This document shows, piece after piece, positions 1 to 12,975 of a stretch of 64,000 nt of DNA. Source of the DNA: Aphelocoma coerulescens (Eukaryota; Chordata; Aves; Passeriformes; Corvidae); the NCBI RefSeq assembly GCF_041296385.1, contig NC_091015.1, forward strand, positions 54,440,345 to 54,504,344. The letters run 5' to 3'. A program made the translations under genes and the position numbers. The notes under the pieces are model-generated. The model was given only the letters and a program-made list of their open reading frames with translations. It ran no database searches and had not been told where the DNA came from. Position 1 is the stretch's first letter; each line of letters begins with the position of its first letter.

Positions 1-865
1 TGTTTGTACTAGATCCCACCTCTCCCACACATCCTTTTCAGAGATGGGCAGAAGGATGCTCACCACACTGGTCCTGGTTGTTCCCTCCCACCAGGCTGGT
101 GTTGGCAGGATGGATGAGGAAATGCTACGGGCTCCTCTTTCCTGGTTAGATTTAATCTAGAGAAGAGATGACATATTGTATCCTAGTGAATTATGATTTA
201 ACCAGCAGGTCATGCTGAGATTTTATATTCTGGATAATAGCTAAATGCTTTTGAAGTCTTGTAATCTCATACAGCACAGAGGTGGGAAGCTAAAAACAAG
301 ATAGTGGCAAAACATAGCAAGAGAAATCACAGTCTCTATGACATAATAACAGCAACTCTCCCTCAAATTTTGTCTTTGTGTTTCTTTTAGGCCACGGGTT
401 GCAGATGAGCTTGTTATAATGTTCACTTGGGTCTGGTATGTTGTTTCAGTTATGGCTCTGTCCTCCAATGACTCTCCCAACACAATTCACTTGAGGAAAT
501 CACAACAGGCTCCTCCAGGAGAACAGTCAGGCAGAGAGGGAAAGCAAACCAAACCAAAGAGGGTATGGAAGGGGGGGGTGGGCCTTGCCAAACCTCTATG
601 TGAGAAACTTGAGCAAATGTCTATTTATTCTGCCCCTGTGAATCTCAGGACACAACACCCTGTGAGGGTGGGGGTGTGGTTGGCAGCTGCTGGGGAGAGA
701 TGATGACTTTAAAGCTGAAATATTTGCATCAAAGCAAAGGCGCTGCAACCAGGGCAGGAGTTATGCCCTGGCTAATCTCAGCTCAATCTCAAATGGGAAA
801 GCCAAAAGGACAATAGTCTAGTGCTTCCCTGAGGGACCATTCACAGAGAGGGGGATTTTAAAAAT
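1..865. other. Unique non-coding sequence, nothing recognised
   Basis: Mixed-composition unique sequence up to the pentamer array. Short open frames exist on both strands but resemble no known protein. A G-run lies near 570-578, and an octamer-like ATTTGCAT occurs at 722-729. I see no repeat family, RNA gene or convincing promoter. Confidence 0.5.
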
Positions 866-970
866 GAAATGAAATGAAATGAAATGAAATGAAATGAAAT
901 GAAATAAAATAAAATAAAATAAAATAAAATAAAATAAAATAAAATAAAATAAAATGAAACAAAATAAAAG
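866..970. repeat. Compound pentanucleotide microsatellite (GAAAT)8(AAAAT)10
   Basis: Eight uninterrupted GAAAT units (866-905) are followed by ten uninterrupted AAAAT units (906-955). The array then decays through GAAAC, AAAAT and AAAAG. The two blocks keep the same register and differ by one base in the unit, so one pentamer probably arose from the other by a point change that then spread by replication slippage. The reverse strand reads as a repetitive Phe/Ile/Leu frame, which is an artefact of the array and not a protein. Such a perfect array is probably polymorphic in length. Confidence 0.95.
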
Positions 971-3900
971 CAGGTTTAGGGTAACTGAGTGGGAAGACTG
1001 AGTGATCTGATCTGTTTCCTCCAACCCTGTTTCCCTCCCTTTCTCCATGGGTGTCTGTGAAGACAAAGTAACCCATGTCTCCCATCCCAGGGTGCTGGAG
1101 GTAGAATGAACCCCATCGACCTGCAGCACTACAGAGTACAGGGGGCCCTCACTGCTTCAAAACACTTCATACAAAATGTCTTGAAAAGCCTTTATGGACA
1201 CTCCAAATTGATCTGCATCACTAATAAGACAGTATGAACTTTTATAGCTTCTCTTCTAAGACAAAAGGCCATAAAATGGTCCCTCACAGCACCCCTGTGA
1301 GATCAGCAGACATTATAATCTTCATTTTATTGAAATAAGAATAGGCAGGGAGAGGGCATAGGCCACTTCAGAATTCATATCCTTGTGATAATTAGATGTC
1401 ACAAACATAATGAGGACAAATCACAGGAAGTTAAGCACCTACACCAGTGCTTTAAAACTTAAAGTGTCTGGACAGCATGGCTTTTGTTTTTTTCTCTAAG
1501 TCTCTGACACAGCAGAGATGTCCTGTATCCAAAAGACTTTTCCCAAAAGAGGTTATGCTAATAGCAGCCTGTTAACACAAGCAAGCCCATCAGCACTTAC
1601 GTGAGGCTGCAGCCTTCTACCCTGGCTGAGTGATCACTGACCTAAGTCTCCCTTTTCCAGGGGGCAGCGACTACTACCCTACATCAGACATGACATTTCA
1701 GTGTTATTTTCACCCCACCCATGCTGTACTGAGAGTCAAGGGGCAAAAATGAGCTTCATCATCCAAAATGTAGGACTTTTAATGGACTAAGCCCCTTGCT
1801 GTAACTCTGACACAATGCAAAATTAAGCTTCACATGAGATTCAGCAGCAAGAAAGGTGAAAGGAGAATGACCGAGATACCTTGACAACAAAAGCCTCCTT
1901 CTGCTTTGAGGTTGCTTCGGAGATGAAGAAGGGAATGAATATTCCCAAAGATTTTGATTAAAATTCTTCTGATTCTATGAGTCAGGTGAAAAAATTTATA
2001 GTCTGCCATGCTAGAACTGAAGGTTATTGGCCTGTGAGTAGTCAAGGTGCCCCAGAGACACAGGAGTAAGAACTAAAGCTCAGCAAGTCATTTGCAACTA
2101 ATATTTTTTTTGATGAATTTCACCTTTGTCTGACAACTCTCTATAAACAGATTGCAACATTCTCTAATTTATTCATTGTTTAGGTTCAATAGTAACGTCA
2201 GCAAATAATGTCTTCCCTGTAGAGCAGTCCATTATAAACTATAATATGCAATATTTGCTATATCCATCTATTTCCCTTTCTATTCCCTGGTAAGGGGAGT
2301 TAGGTAACAAAACAGAACAGTGTAAATTTTACAAGAATATAAACTATTCAGAATTCACTGATGGTCAGTACATGAACATCTCTGTTTAAAATTCACTTGG
2401 CAAGCCCTCATTCTTGTAGAGCTTGAATATACAAATAAATGCAGAAGTCAAGCACAGAAGGACTGCTGAACTCAATCAAATCAAAATTCACTTTCAAATT
2501 CAAATGATTACTTTTTTTCTATTTTCTTACTTGCTCCACTCTGCTGAATAGCAAAAAAATACTATACCCAGCAACTTCAGGTCCAGAATAGTTTCATGAA
2601 TGTTTCTCTCTTTTTTCCAGATTCCAGACTCCCCAGGCATGTCATCAAACTGTGGCCTGTCCACCTGAAAGTCAGTCTCCGGCTTACCTACACAAGCCAC
2701 ATTATCTACTGTGGGGATGGATGTGTCCTACTATGCGGTATGTGCAAATACATGCCTGGAGGCTGAAAGTGAGCTTGGGAAACCTGTGGCTTTCCAAATG
2801 GATACAATATGTACTCTAGACTCTTAGGCAGTAGCAAACCCCATGTGTCCTGATACCTTCCTTTACATTCCCTGTAACAGCACTGCACACTGCATTTCAA
2901 ACATTCCCATCTGAACGATGTCATCTACCCAAGCTCATGACGACTGGGCACCAGGGCAATACTAAGGCTGTTTTAGCTACAGGGAAATACTTAGCAGGGC
3001 AGGGTCTTCACTGCACAGACCTAGAAAGGCTGAATCTTCTTCTAAAATGCAAATTTACATGCAACATTTTGCTCCAAAGAAGTCTTGAAGTGAAAGCACT
3101 TATTGTGGATAAATATTGTATGTTCTCCTTTAGCTGTAATTCGTACAAATCTTCCTCTGCCTTGAGATCTTGGGCCAGAAGGTAGCAAAACCAGAGAAAT
3201 ATAAAGGCTTTTGTTTCCCCAAAAGAACTATGCTTTTGAAATTAGTCACACAGATTCTAATCCAGTGCCTGTACTACCTATGCTGAAAGTCAGAGTCTTC
3301 ATTTTATTGAATGACTTGAATGCCCAGCTGCTTTTTCAAAATCAAAACAAAACCATGTAGTGGTCTCCAGCATGGCCTAGCACCTGTGTAATTGTGGCCA
3401 CAGGATGTCGATTTTTTTCCACTGATATAGAATAATGTAATTTCATAGACAGATTCAGCTCCTTTGTGCTTCAGTGTGAGGAATAATGACTGCTCGCTGG
3501 AGGCCGGATCTCGCACACCTTGAACATATGAGCTATCCCCATTGGTTTCAAGCTGTCATTGTAAGTTCCTCCACCTCCTCGCAGGGTTTGCATCAGCACA
3601 CGTGCTCCAAGCGTGTTTGCTGGGTGAGGCTGAAGATCAGAAGTAGCAGTCACGGCGGAGCTGTCTGCACACACTGCTTTGGGGAGGAAGTGCTGGAGTG
3701 GAGATGTCAAAAAGTGATGAGCCTTACAAATATTTTTATCTCACGCTCCACTACAAGCTTTGCTTCCTGCAAGGGAATGCTGGCACAATGGAGATGCTTT
3801 CATATTAACTCCAAGCAGCCTGCATGACAAAAGTCTTTGTTGCCATGTGAGCTATCAAAGCTCCCTCTGTGTTTAAAAAAAAGCATTACAAAATTTTTAG

Positions 3901-6900
3901 TGTTGTTGAGTTGCTTGGGTTCATTCACTCATTCCCCTGCTCTTGTGGCCCTTTGAATTCTCTTTCCACGAAAACATTCAGGCTTAATATTCCCAAAATA
4001 GCTGTCAGCAGGAAATGTTAGGAGTTCTCAGTCTGAGAAATAACAGGGCCGTCTGTTGATCTGAATCACGAGGGTGGGATTTTCAGTCTGTGTTGCTGAA
4101 GAGGAGGAGGGAGAGAGAGACAGTGGTGAAACAAGCACCTCTTCCAGCAGCTCCCTGAGGGATTTGCAGCAGCATTCATGAGGGTGGAGGTGGCTGCAAA
4201 CCCTCACAAGTCACTCACTGTGGCTCTCAAGCACAGTGTGAGACGTGTAAACTGTGTACTCGTTATCAGCAGAAAGTCCTCTGCACCTCCTGAGCAAAAA
4301 TAAATAAATAACTAAGCTAACAAAGAGGTAACTGAGATCAGCTCATTCTTGCACTCTACAGGGAACTTGCTCCAGTACCCACTGACACTGGAGGAAATAC
4401 TCTTTTGGACTTCACCATGATTTGTAACAAGCCTCGGGTGTTCATTTGTCTCTTTTGCTTTGGAAAATAACTAATGGCACCTGATCTTTACTTGTCAGCA
4501 AATCTGCTTTTCCCATGTGCTCTTGGACTTAAATACTCATCAGTCCTCCAGAGTTTCTAAATTTATGAGCATGGCATAAGCATCTCCTTCCTTGACTTAG
4601 TTCTCTCCCTCCAGCAAAGAAGGTGCTTGCCACAGTAAGTTCTCTGCAAAAATGACTGGTTTTGCTTCATGGGAATCTGAATAAATGTGTTCTTCATCTT
4701 TAACCCACACGGCTCACCATTCCCAACTCATGGCAATGGTCTAGTTAAAAAGTGGTGAATGGGGCAGGAACAAGCTGCCAGCTGCTCTGCAGCCCAGAGA
4801 TTGGGGTGCCATGTATGGTCTCAGAGTAGCACTCAGACATGGTGCTGGCTGGCCTTAAAATCTCTCCTCCCACTGAGGCGGTGGTGTTACATCAGTCAGC
4901 ATTTACAAGGTGCTGCAACATCCCAATGCAGCATACCTGGAAAAACCTAACCTTACAGATTTGTGCTGTGACCCACTACAAGCTTCTGGAAATAAAGCCA
5001 TTCCCAGTTATTATCTTGGCATGGTTTCACTCCTCACTGTAAATGCTTCCCACATTTCTGAGCACAGCAGTCACCTTCTCATGCACCCTGTCACCTTACT
5101 GAAACCAGACATGGGTCAGATACAGCAACGATTAACATGATGCATTCCCTTTCCCAGACTTAGCGCTCAGCCAGAGCAAGAAGAGCTCAGTTGCCTGCCA
5201 GAGCTGAATTAATAAGAGGGGAGATTGCAAGACAGTCAGATAGCAGTCAGCTCAGCAGAGGAAGGAACAGGCTGTGCCTGAGTCGTCGTGTGCCTGATAA
5301 TAGAAGTTCCCAGCTTCATGAGGAATGTAGGAGAGGATGGACACCATGCTAAGCCCCAGAGAAAACAGAGTGAGAGGTACATAAACACCTCAGCAAAAAG
5401 CACTGAGAGTGCTCGCAGTCATCACTGAGTGGGTAATGTACATCTTGGTTTAACAGGGGAGCCCCAAGATCACACCTGGCTGTATCCCCCTTGGTAGGGC
5501 ACAGCAGCATCCTGTGTCTCATTCATGGATAGGAGCACGTTCAGAGCACAATACTGGACTTCCAGGCACTTTCCTCTACCCTGCTTTCCCTCTCTGGGGT
5601 ATAAGGTTTCTCCAGATGAGTGAGTAGCAAGGCTCCTGCTAACTACGTGTACATCTTAATGATCACGCGGAATGGTAATTAGGTGCACATACATTGCAGA
5701 AAATGATCTTTGTTAATTAGAGAAGGATGTTAGACATCAGCAATGCTATTTTCTGCTGAAACTTTCCCATTTATATACAACAGAAGTTTAGTTATGCTAG
5801 GCATATCAGATTCAAGAAGGTAATGTAACCTGTTACATATTCATAAGGGGCTAATCTTGCAAGGCATAGAGATTCCTCCTCAGAGGCCTTGCTACAAGGG
5901 CTTTATACAGGGGAGAACCATGGCCAAGTGCAGTAGCAATGCCCAGGAACAGTTCACCTGTGGCAGAAAGCAGGACTGCCCACAGCTTGGGCAGGACAGA
6001 CCCCCCACACCACTGGGAAAGCCCTGCTGACATTAGTGACACCCAGAGTCTGTGAGCACCTGCACGAACCATCACCACTTGTATGGGAGTTGATCACAGG
6101 TGCAGGCCAGATGTCCCAAACATACATGGTTATCCTTGAGCAAGCCATGTTTCTGAGCCCTGTCTAAGAGCAGGAACAACTCAGTGAAGATGCATCATCA
6201 TTTATCCATCCTCAAGGAGATTCCCACTAATTCTTCCTTCTGAAGGATCCAGGTATGTAGAGAGAAGCAGAATTACGTGGTCCCAGGTGCTTCATTCATC
6301 ACAGAGCACACCTAGGAACTTGGAGATCCCAGAGCAGAGGAAGCTGAAGTGCATAAGTTTGGGTTGAGCCCAAGAAAGAAATGTTACTTCTGTGAAGTCT
6401 TTCTCCGGGTGTTGGAAGGAAAGAGCTTTTGAAAACAGCTGCCAGTGCCTGGGTATCTCTTCTATTGCCACCACCTGAGTCCTTCCAGAAGAAATACCAG
6501 GTGAAGTCACCTCCAGTAAACAACCCCTGGAGAGGACAGAGAAGCACTCTGCTCCCTACTACCCAGGAGGAGCCAGAAGGGAGCAAGGATTGTCCTTGTA
6601 ACATCTATGCCCTCTGCTCCCTCCATGAGTTTGTCCCCCTCTCAGTGCTCACTGGAGCCACCCCCACTTTGTGACCTTCATCTACCCCTGCCTTTCCAGC
6701 AACTCCTACTTTCCTTTGGAAAAGGTGTCATTAAGCAGCAGCACTGAGATGCATTAATTACCACAGCTCTGTGCTGGGACGAAAGAGCCTGCAGCATCAC
6801 AGTCCACTTGCCAGGCTTGGCTCAGAGCACGGTATTACAGACTTCCCAGCAGTTACTTCTGGAGATCAGAAGGGCTGGAGAGCTGAGAAGACCAAGGAAT

Positions 6901-9650
6901 TGCTGTTTCTTACAGGACATCTCTTCCCACAGCATACCGAGAAGAAAGCAGTATTTATAGCTTGTGGGACACAGCTTCAAGTTCAGCTGGGGTCTGGCTT
7001 GTACTCAGCCTGCCCACAGCTTCTTTCCCTGGTCAAAAAAGCCCGAGGAATCCAGCAAGGGCTGTGCTGCAGAGGTACAACCCAGGCACTGGAAACCTGC
7101 ACAGATGGTGTCTTTGGAGACTGGGCTGTATCTGAATGCAAGCTGAGCAACGAAAGGAAACGTCCCTGCATGGGGTCTGGTGGACTCATTGTACTGCCAG
7201 TCACTATTCTCTCTGACTTTGCTTCTGCTCCCAGGTTGATATATCCAATATTAATGAGGCATTTATACTCCATCGTGGAGCCCTTTAAGAACATACATTT
7301 ACTCCTAATGGAGTGTACTGTTAAATTAATTAATATAATTTTAATTTTTTTGGTTTTGTTTTTGGGAGGATGATGTCTAGCAGGGCTTTTTTTTCTCCCC
7401 TCTGGAGCAATACAGCAAACAACAGCAGGCTGGATATTTTGTGCTTCCCACAGCCTGGCTAATCAGCACAGCTGGCTCTAAGTAAGCAGGAGCATGTGCT
7501 TGCACAATATCATGTGTTTCTCAGAATACTCTGGGAATATCAGTGACACGGGAAGTGACAAGAGTATCGGTGACACCGGGACAAAGAGAAATTAACTGTG
7601 AGCTGGTGAAAACCACAAAAGGAAATACATTTTCCACTCTAATGGTCCTTCTTGAGTCAAGTGTCCAAGCCAGAGAGTTTGTTGACCTGCAGCATTTGTT
7701 TTCACAGATGCTAAAATACAACCGTAGCCAAACGCATCGTGTCTCGCATGTGTGGTGGCTGCCATTTGACCACCATGGGTGGGTACTTATCCCCCTACCC
7801 AGAGATGAAGAACTATTACAGCAATTCATCCCATATGACACAGAAGGTAGTTCTTACTGAAATAACAGGAGTACAGTCTCCTCTCTAAAAAGCTGAGCTG
7901 AAAAGAAAGCTCAGGTTCAAGAGTGGTTTTTTCACATAAGCAAATAATAAAGAAAAACCCCAATTTGCGTGCAGGCACTATGGTAGGAGCAGAAAAAAAT
8001 AGGGACCTAGAGGAATATCTGGCCGCAACAATGCAGAGATTTTAAAACACACAGGCACACAGATTCATGTGTTCACAGACCCAAGCTGGAGATCATCCTG
8101 GCAGAAGAGACAGTCAGGGATGTGCAGAATTATTTCCTTTCAGTTTTGCATTGCAACCTTGAGGGTCATTAACACTAGGACTTCGATAATGTTATCTAGT
8201 GAGGAAAAGAAAGTGCAAAGTTCAAACAGGCTCGAATATCACAGATGATTTATACTCTGCTTGCCAAGACTCTCACTCTTGCAGCATGCTCCTCCAGAAG
8301 GCAGCAGCAGCCAGTTTTGTGCATCTGATTTGGTAGGGTTTAGAGGTGGGGACAAAGGATCATCTGTGCATCTTTTCAGTATGAAGCCTGCTATTACCTG
8401 CCTGCTCAGGATGTTATCATTGTTCTCTTAGGAAGCATGCCTGGATTACAGAAGAGGCATGAACTGCATTAATTCTGCCCAGCACCTGGGTATTCAGTAC
8501 TCCTTAGTGCTAATATTTACTGTGCATAATTGTATCACAGCAGTGGACACTAGACACACCAGCAGCTGTGCAGGGAATATTTGGAGATACAGGTCTTAAG
8601 GGCAGGGAGGAGTTTTGAGATTGAAGGACAGGTATTTTGGAACAGATGGGTCAGTGCACAAATCATTTCACCATAAACTGTTATTAGATTTAAGAGATGG
8701 AAGTGAGTTCCTCCACCTCTTACAGATTTTCAGCGCTCTCTAAAGATTTATTTGATGTTGAAATTGTGTTAAATATTTCTTTATAGCTGTGATGACTTCT
8801 TGTTTTCCCTATTGTTTTTTTTTTGTTTTTTCCTTTAATAGAAGTGTTCTTTTTGAACCATGACTCATTGCAAGAGGTGGAGCTCGTGGAAGCTCTAGTG
8901 GAGGAGTAACAGAACCCAGCATGAGCCCTGCTAGGGAATGCACGTGGTCTCAACATGGAGAGCAAACCACATGAGACAATGCCATTATTCTGTCCTGGCT
9001 CCATCAGCTCAGGCTGTGGGGTCTGCTCCTCCCTCTGAGGACTTTGGCCAAAATCCCAGACACGCAGTAGCTGCTGTGGGGAGTCTCTCACAGCACATCC
9101 TTATGCTGTTTTTGTCAGGATCAACCTGAGTTCTCATCAGAGCTGATGGCGTTGCCCCTCAAAATCCTCAGATGAGTAGCAAAACTTTTTCCCCTGTGAA
9201 TTCCAACAAAAATACTTTGTCTACACCCATGCATAGCATACCATCACCTCCCTCCAGCAGACCTGAACTGGAAGATTTCTGACCCAGCACAGAGCAGGGT
9301 CCGGGGTGCTGGTGGGGTCAAGAACATTGCCAAGCTGCAGTGCCAGCCCCTTGCAGCTGCTGTCCTGCCTGTCTCCAGTGCCTGCCTCATCCTGCCGTGT
9401 CCCCAGCGCCAGTCAGCCCCTTTACAGGCAGGTGCCCGGCACAATGCTCAGCCCAAGCTGTGCACTAGGGCTTTTTTCTCCCTCACTCCATGTAGCCAGC
9501 ATGGTAATCTAATAAGCAAACTGATGTTTTGAAGGCTACAACGTCAGCAGAGGGAATGTAGTAGCAAGGAGGAGAAAGTGTCATGCCAGCGAGCAGCTTT
9601 CACTGCATGATGTGAGGCAGGGAAAGCTTCCAGAGGAAAAATGCCACTCC
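971..9650. other. Unique non-coding sequence, no gene seen
   Basis: About 8.7 kb with no recognisable gene, RNA or transposon. The longest frame (6771-7373, +) is 200 codons only if a GTG start is allowed; from its first ATG it is about a third of that, and it contains no family motif. Scattered A/T-rich tracts occur, such as 7319-7360 and the T-rich 8813-8831, but none forms a long tandem array. Small unrecognised exons cannot be excluded. Confidence 0.45.
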
Positions 9651-9654
9651 CAGC

Positions 9655-9885
9655 TAAAAATAAAGTCAGCCCAGGAAGCCTAAATCCAACAGCTTGACTG
9701 CTGCTAACTGAAGCGGCACTAGCTGAGAGAGAAGATATTGATCAGCTTCTGCAAGGAGGTAACAGAATGCCTTCTGCATTTGAATATACTTCATATTTAC
9801 TTGTTTGTGACGGAGTACAAATTGTGAGGGCTTGGCTGTTTTGACAGCAGGATGAGATCTTTTCATGCAAATAGTAGAGTTGAAA
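9655..9885. promoter_or_regulatory. Weak candidate regulatory block with an octamer motif
   Basis: This A/T-leaning block contains a perfect octamer ATGCAAAT (9865-9872), the kind of site bound by POU proteins. A TGACAG motif (Meis/TGIF-like) lies just upstream near 9842-9847. There are no stable reading frames or repeats across it. The call rests on motif appearance alone, and single motifs are common by chance, so this is a weak suggestion to be tested by cross-species alignment. Confidence 0.15.
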
Positions 9886-10735
9886 GCTCAAGATGACACC
9901 TACCTGAAGGGAATGATTTCCTACTTGAGTGATGGAGGCTTTGGGTTTGGAAACCTGAGTTCTGCCTCACAGATACCTGCAAGGGCTGGGTGTTGGTGCT
10001 TGGTTCTCTCCCAGAATTGATGCAGGGTTTCCCTCTACCCTCCCTGCCTCCACTGCAGAGAAAACTAAGATGTGCCTGCCTTGGTGTCTTGGAGGCTACA
10101 TGGTGTCCTGCTTACAAAAAGAACTTCTCTCTGAAGGCATTAAAACCTGCTTTCAGTGCCCAACCATTATTGAAGTACTGACAGCATCACCCTTCCTCGG
10201 GCTTCTCAGGGACAGTGACTATCTCACTCTTCATAAATGCCATTCAGGGGGGAACTTAAAAGGCAAAAACCTGTGAAAGACATTTATTATGCAAACAAGC
10301 AAAACACAGCTAATGTACACATTTCATTGGAATGAATGCATGACCAAAATCACTCTGGGACCTGCCTGTCACTTAACAACCACTCAAAGTTATGTCCTCA
10401 GGGTTTATGGAGCCATTAGCAGTTCCCAAGCACTTTCTTGCTCTCCACTCATTGGGGAGCCGTATTAAATACCTACAGTGCAAGGTCCTGTGTTCACCTG
10501 TAGCCTTCGTGGACTGCCTGTAATGACACTCACAACAGTGAGGGGCCATCAGACTTCCACATAGGGAGGACGAAGTGACAGAAAGGAGCAAGGAGACCAC
10601 ATCATATCTGCACAAAGGACAGATCTTCCGTTTATATCCAACAGCTTATGTCGGATATTCTCATTCTATTTTGTCCCAGCAAAGCCCTTAAAGAAAATCT
10701 CTGTTGTGGATGAAATTAGCACCACAAAACTCACC
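9886..10735. other. Unique non-coding sequence, nothing recognised
   Basis: No repeat family, RNA gene or supported coding frame is visible. The short open frames here overlap on both strands and resemble no protein family. Confidence 0.45.
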
Positions 10736-10737
10736 AG

Positions 10738-11065
10738 AAACGATCCATCTGTTTGTGTGTTCTCCCTCTGACAGCGCAGGGTGCTGTGAACGGGAGAGGC
10801 TCCTTTAAGAGAACAATTTGCAGCAAGATTACTGCTAAGCCTTTTTCAGAAACACAGACATTTCCTAGGGTAAAAGAGGTTCCTGGTACAAAAGGTGGAG
10901 GGAACCTTTTGTCATGATAATTTCAGTCATTTTCGGAACACACCAGATTCCCCGGCAGCGTGGCGAGTACAAGCACATGAGACTCGACGCCTGCTGGAGT
11001 TGTAGCAATGGGGAGAGAAAAGCTTAACACTCATGGCACCGTTCCCCGTATTCAAAGGCTCTCAG
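10738..11065. promoter_or_regulatory. CpG-retaining block, candidate regulatory element
   Basis: The surrounding DNA is CpG-poor, but this stretch holds at least ten CpGs, concentrated at 10930-11050 with several around the CCCGGC, GGCGAG and CTCGACGCC segments. Local CpG retention in a vertebrate genome suggests either an unmethylated regulatory element or sequence under constraint. A short 65-codon frame (11008-11205, +) overlaps its 3' part but matches no family I know. It is too small and CpG-poor to be a classical CpG-island promoter. Conservation is not tested. Confidence 0.25.
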
Positions 11066-12028
11066 AGGAAACTGCCAGGAAAGCAAATATGGTTTTAAGC
11101 GGGGATGTCTCCAGAGACATAGGAATCTTTTTACTGGATGTTCTGAATACAGTTGTGAGTCTCAGAAATCCTGATAAGAAAGTTCCTGCTGAGATGTTCT
11201 GTTGAAGTTAAAACGTCTGTACGGAGCCACGGGAAATCAGCAAATAAAATGTGCATTAGAGACTCACCATGCACGTTTTCAAGTCTTTGGAGAATTATAT
11301 TACGTGCAGAAGAGGAAGAAGAATTTATGGAGATTTACAGAACCAGTAAACATATTTATTTTGATTATGAATATCATAACCATGTATGTTGTACATGAGT
11401 ACTAATCCATGCATTAAGCTGTGAGGATTTTGCTGTGTTTTTCTTGGCTGTCTAAAAAAATAAGAAAACTGCTTCATTGATTTGTGACCTCAACCCCTTT
11501 ACTCAGCCATGACCCCTGTACTCAGCTCCTGCATTCAGCTGTGACTCAGAGATTTCCAAAGCATGAGGACTTTCAGTTCCCAGGATATACCTTTAATCTA
11601 CCTCTAATTTTAATGAACCAGAAACAGAACAAGGAACAAAAAAAGGTGATTGAAAACAGGGTCAGCTTCTCCAGAGGTTCTCTGATGGCTGGAGACTAGG
11701 AAACCCAGCCCAGAGCATAGCAGTATGCTGCTGCTATGGTGCCTGCAACTCATTTTATCACAGAAAACTCATGTTAGTACAGAAGCATCTTGTTTTTCAA
11801 ATACCTACTTTGGATGTGCCTTTAGCAACGAGGCAGACAGTGACACTGTTGAAGTGCTTGTATGCATATAGTTTTTATCTGCTGTCATCAAAAATGTAAA
11901 AAGTGGAGAGGAAAAGGAAGAGATTTGGGGATTTCAGTGTGTGCAAAATCAGGTTTATGCTCTGTTCATGAAGGGAGAAACTGACACAACTTCCAGGGCT
12001 GTGGGCTAGGCAGACAAAATCCAATGGA
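11066..12028. other. Unique non-coding sequence with a short degenerate CTCAGC repeat
   Basis: Nothing coding is recognised. At about 11500-11550 the hexamer-like motif (A)CTCAGC recurs three to four times with irregular spacing, ending in a TGACTCA (11542-11548). This may be a decayed short tandem array or chance. Confidence 0.4.
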
Positions 12029-12029
12029 T

Positions 12030-12090
12030 ACAATCATTAAGGTTGGAAAAGACCTCCAAGACCATCTCGTCCAACCTTGCCCTAGGGGGT
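12030..12090 (-). mobile_element. CR1 retrotransposon 3'-end fragment (about 60 bp)
   Basis: The segment reads AATCATTAAGGTTGGAAAAG, then GACCTCCAAGACCATC and a GTCCAACC motif. This is the reverse complement of the very conserved CR1 3' end, where the element ends in a short repeat of the ATTCTATG type preceded by a block on the theme GATCTTGGAGGTC. Only the last few dozen bases remain, as is usual for CR1 copies that are 5'-truncated during target-primed reverse transcription. It contains no reading frame and cannot move by itself. Exact ends are uncertain by about 10 bp because both boundaries are eroded. Confidence 0.85.
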
Positions 12091-12714
12091 AAGCCCAGGA
12101 TCTGAGAGGAAGAACAAAACTGAGGTCATAGTCACCAGACTTCTGCCTGCAGTGGCAGAGGAGGGAAGACAAGCAGAAAGGAGGCGCTCACACCGTGCAG
12201 TTCCATGGTGAGGGCAGTGATGCTGCCTGCACCAGCTGCCTTCCCTTCTTTTCTCCTCCACCCTGTCCTGATGCCACCCTGGGCAAACAACTCCCTGTGC
12301 AGCTGGGGCAGCTTCATTCCAGTACGTGAACCTCTTCATAGCTCAACTGGGAACTGGGAAGTGGGAAAAGGAAACCCAGCAACAAACCAAAGTCTAACAA
12401 GTGCATGACAGCAGAAATCGCTGAGAGACATTTCCAAAACACCAACGCAACTATGGGCTGCAAAAAGTATGGGGTCAAAACCAGACCTTGCTTCGTAAAA
12501 CTGTTTTTTAGAGAAGAAAATGGACATTTGTGGGGAAAGGAATGCAAATGATGAAATTAAGGTGAAATAGGAGAAAAAATACCACGTATTTGTACATACT
12601 TTTTTTAGACATGGGACAACAGAGGACTTTGCTGCAATGCCTGAGGAGGCTGGCTTTCCCTCTGAGGCACAGGAAATTCATGTAAACAGGAAACAGTGAG
12701 CAGCTCGGTCATCA
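12091..12714. other. Unique non-coding sequence, nothing recognised
   Basis: Short open frames occur on both strands over the same bases, which is typical of non-coding DNA of this composition. No motif cluster or repeat was seen. Confidence 0.45.
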
Positions 12715-12975
12715 CAAAGGTATAAAAAACTGCTTTGGCCTGGCCTTGATCTATATAATGACACGTTTATATGGTCAAGATAAGACAATCCAGAAGCAGT
12801 GACTTTCCTCTAATCTAGCCACCTGATTAATATGTCTGCAGTTAGCAGGACACAGGACTCAATAAAGGCATTGAGTAGGAAGGAGATAAGCAAGGGCGCA
12901 GCGATGTTTGTTCAGGTGTTAGCATGACAAATATTTTACACCTGCAGTCTTCCTTTGTCTTTAATAAATTCCCCT
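12715..12975. promoter_or_regulatory. Candidate regulatory element with inverted E-box/T-box-like sites
   Basis: A/T-rich block with no long reading frame. CAGGTGT (12913-12919) and its exact reverse complement ACACCTG (12938-12944) face each other across 18 bp. Each arm contains both a CAGGTG E-box, bound by Snail/ZEB and bHLH proteins, and an AGGTGT T-box half-site. GATAA-type and TAAT motifs are scattered upstream. This is seen in the sequence; the enhancer call is inference and has no conservation data behind it. Confidence 0.22.

Noticed and set aside
818..1129. Minus-strand frame with repeated Phe/Ile/Leu
   Set aside because: Produced by the pentamer microsatellite; not a membrane protein.
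6771..7373. 200-codon open frame
   Set aside because: It starts at GTG, not ATG; from its first ATG only about a third remains. No domain is recognised and a 103-codon frame runs antisense.
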